A DNA stretch of 56,497 nucleotides from JBBDIP01 sp040880305 (GCA_040880305.1 JBBDIP010000061.1:1-56497), one strand, 5' to 3'; shown: positions 42,937 to 51,527, counted from the first letter of the stretch. Made by a program: numbers and translations. The notes: generated from the sequence alone by a model not told the origin.

Positions 42937-43683
42937 TTACCACCTCGCGGCGAAAACCACGTAAACTGCGGCCTCCGCGACCTCGCACAAGGCGCCGTGG
43001 ACGTCTCCGGTAAGACCGCCGAGGCGTCCGGTCACCAATCTCCCCAGGCCCAGCGCCATGAGGACACATGCGGCAAAGGCCGCGATGCCTGGGACGCCCG
43101 CTACCGCCGCCGCGAGAGCCACGGCAAACACGCCCGGCGCAACCATCCAATGCAAGCGCACTTTGTCCTTGAACAAGCTCCCCAGCCCACCCGCGGTCCG
43201 GGCGTACGGGAAGACGGTCATACCGGTGAGCATAGCGTACCTTCCCAGGACCGGTGCCAGAAGCAGCGCCGCGAACCTCCTCTCGCCCGCCAAGGCAGCG
43301 ATGGATGCGACCTTGAGGCCGACAAGTAGGATGCCAACCGCAACTCCCATGGCCCCCACCCGGCTGTCCTTCATGATCTCAAGAGCCCTCTCCCTCGGCT
43401 TGCCGCTGAGAAGGCCGTCGGCGGTGTCCAGCAGGCCATCTAGGTGGAGGCCGCCTGTGAGGAGGAAGACCGCCGCGAGGTCGACAACGGCGACGGCCGG
43501 CGAAGGAAGGATTAGGCAAACTAGATAGTCGAACGACGCCACAGCCGCGCCAATCAGAGCGCCGACCACGGGGAACATGGGAGGCGATTCTGACAGCGAA
43601 GCTTCGTCCAGTTGTACAGATGACGGGAGCGGTACTCTGGTCAAGAAAGAGACCGCGGATAGGAAACGGCGCCAGGTCTTCAT
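42937..43683 (-). CDS. cobS: Adenosylcobinamide-GDP ribazoletransferase (cobalamin synthase)
   Basis: 248 residues, integral membrane enzyme joining adenosylcobinamide-GDP to alpha-ribazole or its phosphate. The family motif TGGLHLDGLLDTADGLLSG (near residue 80) and DSRVGAMGV are intact, with several hydrophobic helices. The ATG overlaps the stop of the preceding gene (ATGA). Fifth gene after the cobalamin riboswitch. Confidence 0.95.
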   Translation of the reverse strand: MKTWRRFLSAVSFLTRVPLPSSVQLDEASLSESPPMFPVVGALIGAAVASFDYLVCLILPSPAVAVVDLAAVFLLTGGLHLDGLLDTADGLLSGKPRERALEIMKDSRVGAMGVAVGILLVGLKVASIAALAGERRFAALLLAPVLGRYAMLTGMTVFPYARTAGGLGSLFKDKVRLHWMVAPGVFAVALAAAVAGVPGIAAFAACVLMALGLGRLVTGRLGGLTGDVHGALCEVAEAAVYVVFAARW

Positions 43684-44435
43684 CTCAACCACCCCACGTT
43701 GGTGACCGGCTTCTTCAAAGAACCGGACAGTGTGTCCATGAACCCCGGCTCGACTGATGCAACCAGGCAAGTGGCCGGCCCGGCGGATTTGGATGGGTTC
43801 ACGCCGGGCGACTCCCGGAGTTCAAGCGCCAACCCCGCAGACGTCGCCAATTCCCTTGCCTCGTGGGCGATTCCCCGCGACCCTGCAGGCGCCACCTCGT
43901 GGACCCCAGGCAGGGCAAGCAGTAGCCTGAGGGTTTGGGTATCTACGATCTCGGGGTCGTCCAAGTAGACCTCCCGTCCTACCTTGGGCACCCCGATGCA
44001 GACCACGTCGTCGTCCCTCAAAGACATGCCAAACCGCAGATCCGATGGAGCGGCGAATCCGATGACGGTAATCCCCAGCCCCGTCTGCTCCGTCGAGACG
44101 TTCTTCTCGGAGCTCCCCGTGAGGGCGATCTCGCCGGCCAGCCCCGCCTCGACCAACTCGTCCGCGATCCCCCGTTTCACCTCGATGCCTGTGGGATCGG
44201 GCTCCGCGCACAAAGTGCTGACCAGCGCAGCCGGGATGGCCCCGCTCGCGAGCACCTCCATGAGGGCGACTCTGGATGTGAAGCGCCCCACGATGTACGC
44301 GGGGACTTTGACCACGTCCCGCTCCTTGGGACCTATCCCCCCCGAGGAGTCGCAACCGATCACCGCTACCTTGTCCCTCGCGACGGGGAGAACGAGTAGG
44401 TCTCGGACCCTGGCGCTTCCAAGCCACTTATCCAC
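43680..44435 (-). CDS. cblS: PurM/AIR-synthase-like protein, probable alpha-ribazole kinase
   Basis: 251 residues from GTG (GGGAGGCC upstream). The N-terminal half carries the PurM-like metal/ATP region VAVIGCDSSGGIGPKERD, and the C-terminal half is the companion AIR-synthase domain. In Geobacillus and Listeria the alpha-ribazole kinase CblS lies next to an ECF-type alpha-ribazole carrier CblT and cobS. The same order here is the main support. It would phosphorylate salvaged alpha-ribazole and replace CobT, which is not seen in the window. Function by homology and context, not proven. Confidence 0.65.
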   Translation of the reverse strand: MDKWLGSARVRDLLVLPVARDKVAVIGCDSSGGIGPKERDVVKVPAYIVGRFTSRVALMEVLASGAIPAALVSTLCAEPDPTGIEVKRGIADELVEAGLAGEIALTGSSEKNVSTEQTGLGITVIGFAAPSDLRFGMSLRDDDVVCIGVPKVGREVYLDDPEIVDTQTLRLLLALPGVHEVAPAGSRGIAHEARELATSAGLALELRESPGVNPSKSAGPATCLVASVEPGFMDTLSGSLKKPVTNVGWLR

Positions 44436-44436
44436 C

Positions 44437-44937
44437 TTACGGCCTCCCCGGGACGACAAACCCGCGCTTGACGGCCCTAGCGACCACAGCAGCCAAAGAC
44501 ACATTGACGGCGGCGGCCACGGTTAGCGGCAGGAGCAGGGTTAAGACGAGCGGGAACTCTAGCCAGGGAAGGAGGGCAAACGGCGCGACCAGACCGTTAA
44601 GGACGACCGCCGCAACTACCCCCGGAACCGCACCAAACCTGCCCGTCACCCATCTGAAGGCCAGCGCGCAGAAGACCATCTCGGCGGCGATCACGCCGTG
44701 GATGGCAAGGCCCAGCGGAAATCCTGCCACAGAACCGCTGGCAAGGTGTCCCGCTAGCGCAACCCAGGCCCCCACAGGTCCAAGGACAAGGGCGCACGCG
44801 TAACCGGGCCACGAGTCGAGCGCCACGGTGCCCACGGGACTGGGGATCTTGATGAGCGAGCCGGCCGCGGCCAAGGCGATGGACATCGACATGACCGCTA
44901 TGCGACGTGTGCGGGATGCTGATGATGCGTCTCTCAT
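44437..44937 (-). CDS. cblT: ECF-type substrate-binding membrane protein, probable alpha-ribazole carrier
   Basis: 166 residues with five or six hydrophobic helices and the ECF S-component pattern (SLIKIPSPVGTVALDSWPGYACALVLGP-like start, LASGSVAGFPLGLAIHGV). Its start overlaps the cobU stop by four bases, and the PurM-like gene follows 1 bp later. No ECF ATPases are nearby, as is usual for CblT. Placement between cobU and cblS supports uptake of alpha-ribazole. Confidence 0.65.
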   Translation of the reverse strand: MRDASSASRTRRIAVMSMSIALAAAGSLIKIPSPVGTVALDSWPGYACALVLGPVGAWVALAGHLASGSVAGFPLGLAIHGVIAAEMVFCALAFRWVTGRFGAVPGVVAAVVLNGLVAPFALLPWLEFPLVLTLLLPLTVAAAVNVSLAAVVARAVKRGFVVPGRP

Positions 44938-45509
44938 CTGAGGCCCTCCTCCAAGAGCGAGTTTTTGCCGCGCAGCGCCTTTATGTCCACGGGAATTCCC
45001 GCTACAGTGAGGAACACATGACGCGCCGCCTCGGCCAGAATCTGATTGGACCATCCCATTGCGTCCCGGAAAATGCGGCCCAGCAGGCTTTCGGGCACCA
45101 CACCGGCCCCGACTTCGTTTGAAACCACAATTACTCTAGCGGATACTTGCGCGGCGACTTCGGCGAGCCCCCGCACCCTATCCAACACCTCATCGCACCT
45201 CAGCGTGTACGGCATCTCTTCTGTTTGCCGCAGCAGGATGTTGCTCACCAAAAGACCAAGGCAGTCGACGATGACCGCATCGCTGGTCCGCCCGTGTTCC
45301 GCAACAGCTTCCGGCACGGCCAGGGGTTCCTCGACCGTCACCCAGTGGGGCGGCCTGCGCTCGCGGTGGGCGCGGATTCGCTCTCGCACTTCCTCGTCCA
45401 GAGGTTCCATGGTCGCTATGTAGGTCACCTTGTCCCCCGATTCCCTGGCCAGACGTTCGGCCAGACGGCTCTTGCCGCTCCTCACGCCGCCGGTGATGAG
45501 AATCATCAT
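44934..45509 (-). CDS. cobU: Adenosylcobinamide kinase / guanylyltransferase
   Basis: 191 residues. The P-loop is ITGGVRSGKSRLAE at the N-terminus. RERIRAHRERRPPHW contains the His that carries GMP, and VVSNEVGAGVVPE is a conserved family segment. It phosphorylates adenosylcobinamide and transfers GMP, feeding CobS. Two consecutive ATG codons overlap the btuF stop; either could be used. Confidence 0.95.
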   Translation of the reverse strand: MMILITGGVRSGKSRLAERLARESGDKVTYIATMEPLDEEVRERIRAHRERRPPHWVTVEEPLAVPEAVAEHGRTSDAVIVDCLGLLVSNILLRQTEEMPYTLRCDEVLDRVRGLAEVAAQVSARVIVVSNEVGAGVVPESLLGRIFRDAMGWSNQILAEAARHVFLTVAGIPVDIKALRGKNSLLEEGLR

Positions 45510-46441
45510 GGCGCTTTCACCTCAAATAGCTCAGGATATAGGGCTGCCGCGATCTCGCGCAGCCCCTGCACGGCCCTTGGGCCGGGACGCGATACCAGGT
45601 TGTCGTCGAGAAGGTACACACGCCCCTCCCGTACTGCCGTTAGGTCCTTCCAGGCAGTCCTTGCCCTAAGGGCGCTGAGGTCCAGGCCGCCATGGACGCG
45701 CGGGAGCAGTAGGACGTCGGGGTCCTCGACAAGGACCGCCTCCATGCTGTAGGTGGGGTACGGCTCGCCGGTCGCGCCAGCTATGTTCCTGCCTCCCGCG
45801 AGGGAGATCATGTGGTCGATGAGGGTCCCGGGACCGACAGTCAGGATGGGGTCGTCCCAGGCTACGTACATGACCTTGGGTCTTTCTGAATCGGGGACAG
45901 CCTCAACCTTGGATGCAATGGTCTCGACCTCCCGCTCGATCTCCGCGATGAGCTTCTGCGCCTCCCTCTTCTTGCCCGTGAGGTCACCCACTACCCGGAT
46001 GCAGTCCCCGATTTCGTCCATCGTGGCCGCATCCAGGATGGCGACCGGAATCCCCATAGCAATCAAAGGGGCCAACCCCTGGTCTTGACCGCTTGTGGCC
46101 AGAATCAGGTCAGGGTTCAGGGAGACTATCTTCTCGGCCGAGAAGTCCATGAACCCGCCGACATCGGGTTTTTCAGTGGCTTCGGGCGGGTAGTCGCAGT
46201 AGGTGGTCACCCCCTTCACCAGGTCGCCGAGCCCAAGGGCGAACAGGATCTCGGTGTTGCTAGGCGCCAGCGACACAATCCGGGAAGGCCGCTTGGGCAG
46301 GACGATCTCCTTGCCCGAACCGTACTTGGCAGTCACGGGGCGAGAACAGCCCGAGGCAAGGGTCGAAAATACGAGGATGGCAACGCAAAAGATGGTGGCT
46401 GGAGACAGAGAAGGCGTGACGCGCGGCTGGATCTTTCTCAC
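45506..46441 (-). CDS. btuF: Cobalamin/corrinoid-binding lipoprotein
   Basis: 311 residues from GTG at 46441 (GGGGGTG upstream). The signal sequence ends in a lipobox (STLASGC). The periplasmic-binding-protein fold of the BtuF type is shown by PSRIVSLAPSNTEILFALGLGD and DYPPEATEKPDVGGF. First gene after the cobalamin riboswitch, so corrinoid uptake is likely. The BtuC and BtuD transporter subunits are not in the window. A longer frame to 46615 runs into the riboswitch and was not used. Confidence 0.9.
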   Translation of the reverse strand: MRKIQPRVTPSLSPATIFCVAILVFSTLASGCSRPVTAKYGSGKEIVLPKRPSRIVSLAPSNTEILFALGLGDLVKGVTTYCDYPPEATEKPDVGGFMDFSAEKIVSLNPDLILATSGQDQGLAPLIAMGIPVAILDAATMDEIGDCIRVVGDLTGKKREAQKLIAEIEREVETIASKVEAVPDSERPKVMYVAWDDPILTVGPGTLIDHMISLAGGRNIAGATGEPYPTYSMEAVLVEDPDVLLLPRVHGGLDLSALRARTAWKDLTAVREGRVYLLDDNLVSRPGPRAVQGLREIAAALYPELFEVKAP

Positions 46442-46561
46442 GAGATCGCACCCCCAGATAGATTTGAGCCCGGCCCTCGAAAGGAAGGCCGGGCGGGATG
46501 CGCTTATGAAGAAGCGTCGCACAGCCGCACCTGCCTTTGCTCCGAAGGTCGCGGGTACGGC

Positions 46562-46735
46562 GTGAGGGGCAGGTCTCCTGGCTACCCGGTTCTTAGCCCG
46601 CCGGCGCCTTCCCATCCTTTCGGACAGTGGCTTTCTGCCGGCAGGGCTCCCCGGTTACAGTGGCGGGACCGCTCAGGATTCGCACCTGATTTCCTATTCT
46701 CCCATTGTCGGGCACCCATCACGTCTCATATTCGG
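46562..46735 (-). promoter_or_regulatory. Cobalamin (AdoCbl) riboswitch
   Basis: On the minus strand the conserved elements appear in order: GGAAATCAGGTGCGAATCC (about 46694-46676), GCCACTGTAACCGGGGAG (about 46665-46648), and the B12 box AGCCAGGAGACCTGCC (46582-46567). Binding of adenosylcobalamin should shut off btuF-cobU-cblT-cblS-cobS-cobC, probably by hiding the btuF ribosome-binding site. An 8-bp stem at 46484-46510 lies between the aptamer and the gene and has no T-tract, which favours translational control. Confidence 0.95.
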
Positions 46736-46772
46736 TTGTCGAAACCATTCTAGACCAAGATGAGTCTAGGCG

Positions 46773-46930
46773 CTATTTCCCCTGCCCCACGAACCTCTCG
46801 GGGTCCTTCTCGAACCGTTCCTTGCACCTGGGTTGCAGAAGTAGTAAGTGGTGCCCTTGTAGTCGGTCTTTGCGGGCGCGGTCTTCGGGTCAACTTCCAT
46901 CTTGCATACCGGATCGATTGCCATCAGCAT
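46773..46930 (-). pseudogene. YHS-domain small protein, one-base frameshift
   Basis: From an ATG with AAAGGAG upstream the peptide reads MLMAIDPVCKMEVDP...YYFCNPG, a YHS metal-binding domain. Near 46826 one T (minus strand) is missing from the codon for the next Cys. Restoring it gives NPGCKERFEKDPERFVGQGK and a stop at 46773. As written the frame continues with unrelated residues to 46766. Intact, it would be a protein of about 52 residues with three Cys, likely a heavy-metal or copper-binding domain. The missing base may be a sequencing error. Confidence 0.75.
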
Positions 46931-46954
46931 TCCATCTCCTTTGAGGCGGACTAC

Positions 46955-47347
46955 CTATATGTTGACGAAGATGTACTTGCTTATCCAGTGCTTCACGCCG
47001 GACCTGACAAGATACCTGGTAGGCGGGAACATGAACAGGATCCCGGTGACGTCAGTGAGGACTCCGGGCGATATGAGGAGCAGCGCTCCAACGATCACGA
47101 GCACGCCGTCAATGATCGAGTCCTTGGGGATTCGCGTCGCCTGTATCTCCTCACGCATTTTCCGGAAAACGCCGTACCCTTCGACTCCGAGAAGGGCGCC
47201 GCCCAAAATGCCTGTCCCGATGACAAACGCGACGGTCCACCACGTGCCGATCCGTTTCCCCATTTCGATAAGAAGAGCGATCTCAATGATTGGGAGCGCC
47301 GTGAAGACCACGAAACCAGTGACGCCGAGCCGTACTTTCCACGACAT
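46955..47347 (-). CDS. fxsA: FxsA-family membrane protein
   Basis: 130 residues with three or four hydrophobic segments. The FxsA signature is visible in FTALPIIEIALLIEMGKRIG, GTGILGGALLG near residue 50, and ALLLISPGVLTDVTGILFMFPP near residue 93. E. coli FxsA relieves phage F exclusion; the general role is unknown. GGGAGGTGG precedes the ATG. Confidence 0.9.
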   Translation of the reverse strand: MSWKVRLGVTGFVVFTALPIIEIALLIEMGKRIGTWWTVAFVIGTGILGGALLGVEGYGVFRKMREEIQATRIPKDSIIDGVLVIVGALLLISPGVLTDVTGILFMFPPTRYLVRSGVKHWISKYIFVNI

Positions 47348-47404
47348 ATGGCCACCTCCCCAAGTCGACACCGGAGGACTATTCCACGCTGAGGCGGCTC
47401 CGAC

Positions 47405-47521
47405 CTACTGCTTCCCCCTGACCATCACTTTGATGGCGGCGTATAGCAATACCATCACGCCGAAGATGGTTGCCATCGAAATGCCGGCTATGGTGATAGT
47501 CTGGCGCATCGCTTCACTCAC
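47405..47521 (-). CDS. OadG-like 38-residue membrane peptide
   Basis: Starts with GTG 7 bases after GGGAGGG and encodes one hydrophobic helix (AGISMATIFGVMVLLYAAI) ending in a basic tail (KVMVRGKQ). It sits 12 bp after the oadB stop on the same strand. Gamma subunits of sodium-pumping decarboxylases (OadG) have exactly this single helix, although most carry a longer tail. It is a good candidate for an accessory membrane anchor of OadB. Too small for homology to be decisive. Confidence 0.6.
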   Translation of the reverse strand: MSEAMRQTITIAGISMATIFGVMVLLYAAIKVMVRGKQ

Positions 47522-47533
47522 CGGACGCCCTCC

Positions 47534-48637
47534 CTACTTCACCAGCGCCAAGATCATGGCGCCTGCGATGATAGATGCGATCTGCCCCGCAGCGTTGGCG
47601 CTGACCGCCTGCATGAGGATGAAATTGCCCGGCTCTTCCTGTTGGGCCATCCTGTGGATGACCCTGGCGGACATCGGGAACGCCGAGATGCCGCAGGCCC
47701 CTACCATAGGATTTATCTTGCGCTTTAGGAACAGGTTCAGCGCTTTGGCGAAAAGCACGCCGCCGGCCGTGTCGAAGACGAACGCAGCGAGCCCCATGGC
47801 AATGATGAGGAGCGTCGTGGGCTTAAGGAATTCCGCGGCGGTCATAGTCGAACCGATCGTGATGCCGAGCAGCAATGTAACTATGTTGGCAAGCTCGTTC
47901 TGCGCGGTCTTGGCAAGACGGTCGACCACGCCTGATTCGCGGAGAAGGTTGCCGAACATCAATGTCCCTACCAGAGCAAGGCTGATGGGAGCCACTAAGC
48001 CTGCGATCACCGTGATTAGTATCGGGAACAGCACGCGGGTCCTCTTAGAGATCGACTTGGAGGCAGTGGGCTCCATTTTAATCCTCCGCTCAGCCGGGGT
48101 CGTGAGCGCCCTAACCACCGGGGGCTGAATTATCGGGACCAGCGACATATAGGAGTAAGCCGCAACGGATATTGGCGCCAGCAGGGCCGGGGCGAACCGG
48201 GTGGCCACATAGATTGCCGTCGGCCCGTCCGCCGCCCCAATGATGCCGATGGACGCGGCTTCTTTGATGTCAAAGCCCAGCGCCACAGCCAGCGCCATCG
48301 TTAGGAAGATCCCGAACTGGGCAGCAGCCCCAAAGAACAGCATCGACGGCTGCTCAAACAGGGGGCCGAAGTCCACCATGGCGCCGATGCCGATGAAAAC
48401 CAAAAGAGGGAATAGCTCAGTGATAATGCCTGCTTCATAGAGTTTGGTGAGGAACCCGTGGGGCCCTACGGCCGACGATCCTGGGATGTTCGCCAGGATG
48501 GCTCCAAAACCGATAGGCAGAAGAAGCACCGGCTCGTATTCCCTCTTGACTGCCAGATAGATGAGGATCCCGCCGACAGCCAGCATCACGGCCTCGCGCC
48601 AGGTCATCGCCGTCAGCCCGTAGAATAGTCCGTCCAC
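47534..48637 (-). CDS. oadB: Sodium-ion-translocating decarboxylase, beta subunit
   Basis: 367 residues from GTG (AGGAGGGC upstream), about ten hydrophobic helices. Family motifs are present: GFGAILANIPGS near residue 47, IGAMVDFGPLFEQP near residue 85, and GAADGPTAIYV near residue 135 with the Asp used in Na+ transport. The beta subunit decarboxylates carboxybiotin and exports Na+. Alpha (carboxyltransferase) and biotin-carrier genes are not in the window, so the substrate (oxaloacetate, methylmalonyl-CoA or glutaconyl-CoA) cannot be told. Confidence 0.92.
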   Translation of the reverse strand: MDGLFYGLTAMTWREAVMLAVGGILIYLAVKREYEPVLLLPIGFGAILANIPGSSAVGPHGFLTKLYEAGIITELFPLLVFIGIGAMVDFGPLFEQPSMLFFGAAAQFGIFLTMALAVALGFDIKEAASIGIIGAADGPTAIYVATRFAPALLAPISVAAYSYMSLVPIIQPPVVRALTTPAERRIKMEPTASKSISKRTRVLFPILITVIAGLVAPISLALVGTLMFGNLLRESGVVDRLAKTAQNELANIVTLLLGITIGSTMTAAEFLKPTTLLIIAMGLAAFVFDTAGGVLFAKALNLFLKRKINPMVGACGISAFPMSARVIHRMAQQEEPGNFILMQAVSANAAGQIASIIAGAMILALVK

Positions 48638-48723
48638 TTCATGCCCTCCTATGAAAGGACCCTTACCCCTGCTCAAGGCCGGGATAAAGGTCTTGCTCTT
48701 GTCCCTTTATCTCCCCAGTGAAC

Positions 48724-48753
48724 ATTATGTTTCCTGCGAAGTCAACCTGTCAA
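48724..48753 (-). promoter_or_regulatory. SigA-type promoter of oadB
   Basis: On the minus strand: a perfect TTGACA (48753-48748), 18 bp, CATAAT (48729-48724), about 87 bp before the GTG start of oadB. Confidence 0.65.
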
Positions 48754-48770
48754 CTCCGCTTCCCCAGGAA

Positions 48771-50234
48771 TTATGTCCCCACGGCAATCGACTTCACGCC
48801 GACGTTCCTTATCTCCATGACGTTCGTGGTCCCCGAGACACCGGCTGGGACGCCCTTGGTGATTACGCAGAGGTCCCCTTGCTGAACCAGGCCTGCGCGC
48901 TCCAGGGAGCGGAGCGCCAGCTCTGAGACGTCGGCCGGGCAGCCAGGCGACCCGATCTCGGACTCCACCAGCACTGTCTCGACCCCCCAGACGACGGTAA
49001 GCCATCCGGCTGTTTCGTCATGCGGGGTGGCCGCGTAGACCGGCATCCCGGGTCTGAACCGGGCGACCATGCGGGCGGTATATCCGCTCTCTGTCGGGGT
49101 GACGATGGAAGAAGCCCTAAGGTCTTCGGCGGCATCCAGCACCGACCGGCTGACCGCCTCGGTCACACTGGACACCTTGGTCTCCGCCTTGAACCGCGGC
49201 GAGAACACGTTGCGGTCCAGATCTTCCTCCGTGCGAGCAGCTATCCGGGCCATGAATTCCACTGACTCAAGCGGATACTTTCCCGAGGCGGTTTCAGCCG
49301 ACAGCATCACAGCGTCGGTGCCATCGAAGATAGCGTTGGCTACATCCGAGGCCTCCGCCCTGGTGGGACGGGGGTGTTCGACCATAGATTCAAGCATCTG
49401 AGTTGCCGTAATGACCGGTTTGCCAAGTCGCATGCAGCCCGCGATCATCCTCTTTTGCAGTATCGGGATTTCTTCCGGCGGGAACTCGACCCCCAGATCC
49501 CCCCTAGCAACCATCAAGCCGTCCGACGCTTCGATGATGGCGTCCAGGTTCTGGATCCCACCGACGCACTCGATCTTGGAGATGATGTGCGCTCTAGAGC
49601 CGGCTTCCGTGAGGATTCGGCGGATATCCGCGACATCCTCAGCGGAGCGGATGAACGACGCGGCCACGAAGTCAATCCCGACGCTGGCCCCGAACCGAAG
49701 GTCGGATACGTCCCTGTCTCCCGCTATAGGCATTGCGAGCGCGGCCCCCGGCACCGAGACCTTCTTTCTGTCGGAGACGACGCCGCTGTTCAGCACCCTG
49801 GTCTTGACCGCATCCTCCGAGGTCTCAATGACGCGGAGCTCGATATTGCCGTCATCCACCAGTATCTGGGCTCCAGGCCACACGGCTTTGGGGAAACCGG
49901 GCAGGTCAATGTGGGCTGTCCGAGAGTCACCCAGCGCCTGTTTAGTCGTGAGAGTAAAGTCGCTGCCCTTCTCCAGGACCGCGAGTCCCCCGGCGAACAA
50001 GCCGAGCCGGATCTCAGGGCCCCTGGTGTCCAGCATAATGCCAATCCGCTTGCCGGCCCTGCGGGCGGCGGTGCGGACGGCCTCGATCCTCCTGCCATGC
50101 TCCTCGTGGGTACCGTGAGAAAAGTTGAACCTGGCCACGTCCATCCCGGCCAGGATCATCTGATAGAGGGCATCCACATTTCCGCAGGCAGGTCCCACGG
50201 TACAGACTATCTTCGTCCTGCGTCGTTTGTCCAC
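48771..50234 (-). CDS. pyk: Pyruvate kinase
   Basis: 487 residues, converts PEP and ADP to pyruvate and ATP. Motifs: TKIVCTVGPAC at the N-terminus, ARFNFSHGTHEEH near residue 34, catalytic Lys in HIISKIECVGGIQNLD near residue 215, and VMVARGDLGVEFPPE. The C-terminal allosteric domain is present. GTG start after GGAGGC. It is downstream of pfkA, the common clostridial order. Confidence 0.97.
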   Translation of the reverse strand: MDKRRRTKIVCTVGPACGNVDALYQMILAGMDVARFNFSHGTHEEHGRRIEAVRTAARRAGKRIGIMLDTRGPEIRLGLFAGGLAVLEKGSDFTLTTKQALGDSRTAHIDLPGFPKAVWPGAQILVDDGNIELRVIETSEDAVKTRVLNSGVVSDRKKVSVPGAALAMPIAGDRDVSDLRFGASVGIDFVAASFIRSAEDVADIRRILTEAGSRAHIISKIECVGGIQNLDAIIEASDGLMVARGDLGVEFPPEEIPILQKRMIAGCMRLGKPVITATQMLESMVEHPRPTRAEASDVANAIFDGTDAVMLSAETASGKYPLESVEFMARIAARTEEDLDRNVFSPRFKAETKVSSVTEAVSRSVLDAAEDLRASSIVTPTESGYTARMVARFRPGMPVYAATPHDETAGWLTVVWGVETVLVESEIGSPGCPADVSELALRSLERAGLVQQGDLCVITKGVPAGVSGTTNVMEIRNVGVKSIAVGT

Positions 50235-50303
50235 TATTCTAGCCTCCGGCTGCTGTTGAACTCCTCGCCTCCCGTTGACTATTCGACACGGTCTCTCCTG
50301 TTC

Positions 50304-51260
50304 CTACCTCGCGAGATCTTGAGCAAGGTTGTACAGTTCCATATCTATGAGCCTCTTGGTGCCAAGGACCTCGGGCATTGGAGTGGCGACCACGCCGGTT
50401 CCCTTGATGCCAACCATCAGATTGGACTCGCCCGCCGCAAGCAGGTCGACCGCCTTGGCCCCCAGCCTGGAGGCGATCAAACGGTCAAGCGCGGTGGGCG
50501 TGCCTCCGCGCTGAACGTGCCCCAACACGGTGACCCGGAGCTCCATACCCAAACATGCTTCTATCTGTCGGGCAACGTCAAACCCGCTTCCCGCGCCTTC
50601 GGCAACAATGATGATGCTGTGAACTTTACCCCGGTCCATGCCCTTCTTGAGCTTCTGGCAGGTCTCGTCGATGTTGACCGGCAGTTCGGGGATGAGGATG
50701 GTCTCAGCGCCGCCCGCGACCCCGACGGCCAGGGCCAGATGACCCTCGTGCCGGCCCATGGTCTCGACCACGAAAATCCTTTCGTGGGAGGTGGCGGTGT
50801 CGCGGAGGCGGTTCACCGCCTCGACTCCTGTGTTGACGGCGGTATCGAATCCGATGGTGTAGTCGGTGAATGAAAGGTCGTTATCTATGGTGCCGGGAAC
50901 CCCTACGGCTCTCACGCCACGCCTGCACAGTTCTACCATGCCGCGGAAGCTTCCGTCGCCGCCGATCACCACGAGACCGCCGATAGCCGCTCCCCGCAGC
51001 CTAGCGGCGCCGAGATCGACGCCTTCGGACTGCATGAACCTGTCGGAGCGGGCGGTGTGCAGTATTGTCCCGCCTCTGTGGATTATGTCCCCGACCGATT
51101 CCACTTTCAGGGGGACGAAGTCTCCATCGAGGAGACCGTCAAACCCCCGCCTGATCCCGTACACGTCCATTCCGAGGGATAGACCGCGCCTAACGACCGC
51201 CCTCACGGCGGCGTTCATCCCCGGCGCGTCCCCCCCGCTGGTGAGAACGCCTATTTTCAT
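50304..51260 (-). CDS. pfkA: ATP-dependent 6-phosphofructokinase
   Basis: 318 residues. GVLTSGGDAPGMNAAVRA at the N-terminus binds ATP, GGDGSF near residue 102 has the Gly of ATP-type enzymes (PPi-type have Asp), and GTIDNDL near residue 124 holds the catalytic Asp. MGRHEGHLAL contributes to the fructose-6-phosphate site. It shares a likely operon with pyk downstream and the DUF2007-like gene and dnaE upstream. Confidence 0.97.
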   Translation of the reverse strand: MKIGVLTSGGDAPGMNAAVRAVVRRGLSLGMDVYGIRRGFDGLLDGDFVPLKVESVGDIIHRGGTILHTARSDRFMQSEGVDLGAARLRGAAIGGLVVIGGDGSFRGMVELCRRGVRAVGVPGTIDNDLSFTDYTIGFDTAVNTGVEAVNRLRDTATSHERIFVVETMGRHEGHLALAVGVAGGAETILIPELPVNIDETCQKLKKGMDRGKVHSIIIVAEGAGSGFDVARQIEACLGMELRVTVLGHVQRGGTPTALDRLIASRLGAKAVDLLAAGESNLMVGIKGTGVVATPMPEVLGTKRLIDMELYNLAQDLAR

Positions 51261-51261
51261 G

Positions 51262-51483
51262 TTAGACCCTCACACTCCCAACCAATCGCATCAAGAGTGA
51301 ATGAGCTTCTGAGACCTCGATCTCTGGAACGAGAAGTTCGACATGCTTCGCCAGCTTGTCTTCGTCGGAACCACAGGCCCTTAGCATAACCAGAAGGCCG
51401 TCTTTTGCCAGACAATCCTTTAGGCGCTCGGCTTCACTCCAACCTGCAGCCACATAGACTACGGTCCACACAGACAGGCCCAT
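51262..51483 (-). CDS. Small DUF2007-like protein
   Basis: 73 residues: WTVVYVAAGWSEAERLKDCL, then LLVMLRA, then VELLVPEIEVSEAHSLL. Proteins with this pattern are common between dnaE and pfkA in Clostridia and resemble the putative signal-transducing DUF2007 fold. The start (ATG at 51483 or the GTG three codons later) is uncertain because no clear ribosome-binding site exists. It ends 1 bp before the pfkA ATG. Confidence 0.6.
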   Translation of the reverse strand: MGLSVWTVVYVAAGWSEAERLKDCLAKDGLLVMLRACGSDEDKLAKHVELLVPEIEVSEAHSLLMRLVGSVRV

Positions 51484-51527
51484 ACGCCCCAGTGACGCGG
51501 GACTGTGGGCTTCCCTCCTTCCCATCC

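Noticed and set aside
46484..46510. Intrinsic terminator between the cobalamin aptamer and btuF
   Set aside because: The stem is good, but no T-tract follows on the minus strand. It is more likely part of a translational expression platform or neutral.
45506..46615. Longer start for btuF
   Set aside because: The extra N-terminal residues would come from the cobalamin riboswitch. The GTG at 46441 has a good ribosome-binding site followed by a lipoprotein signal.
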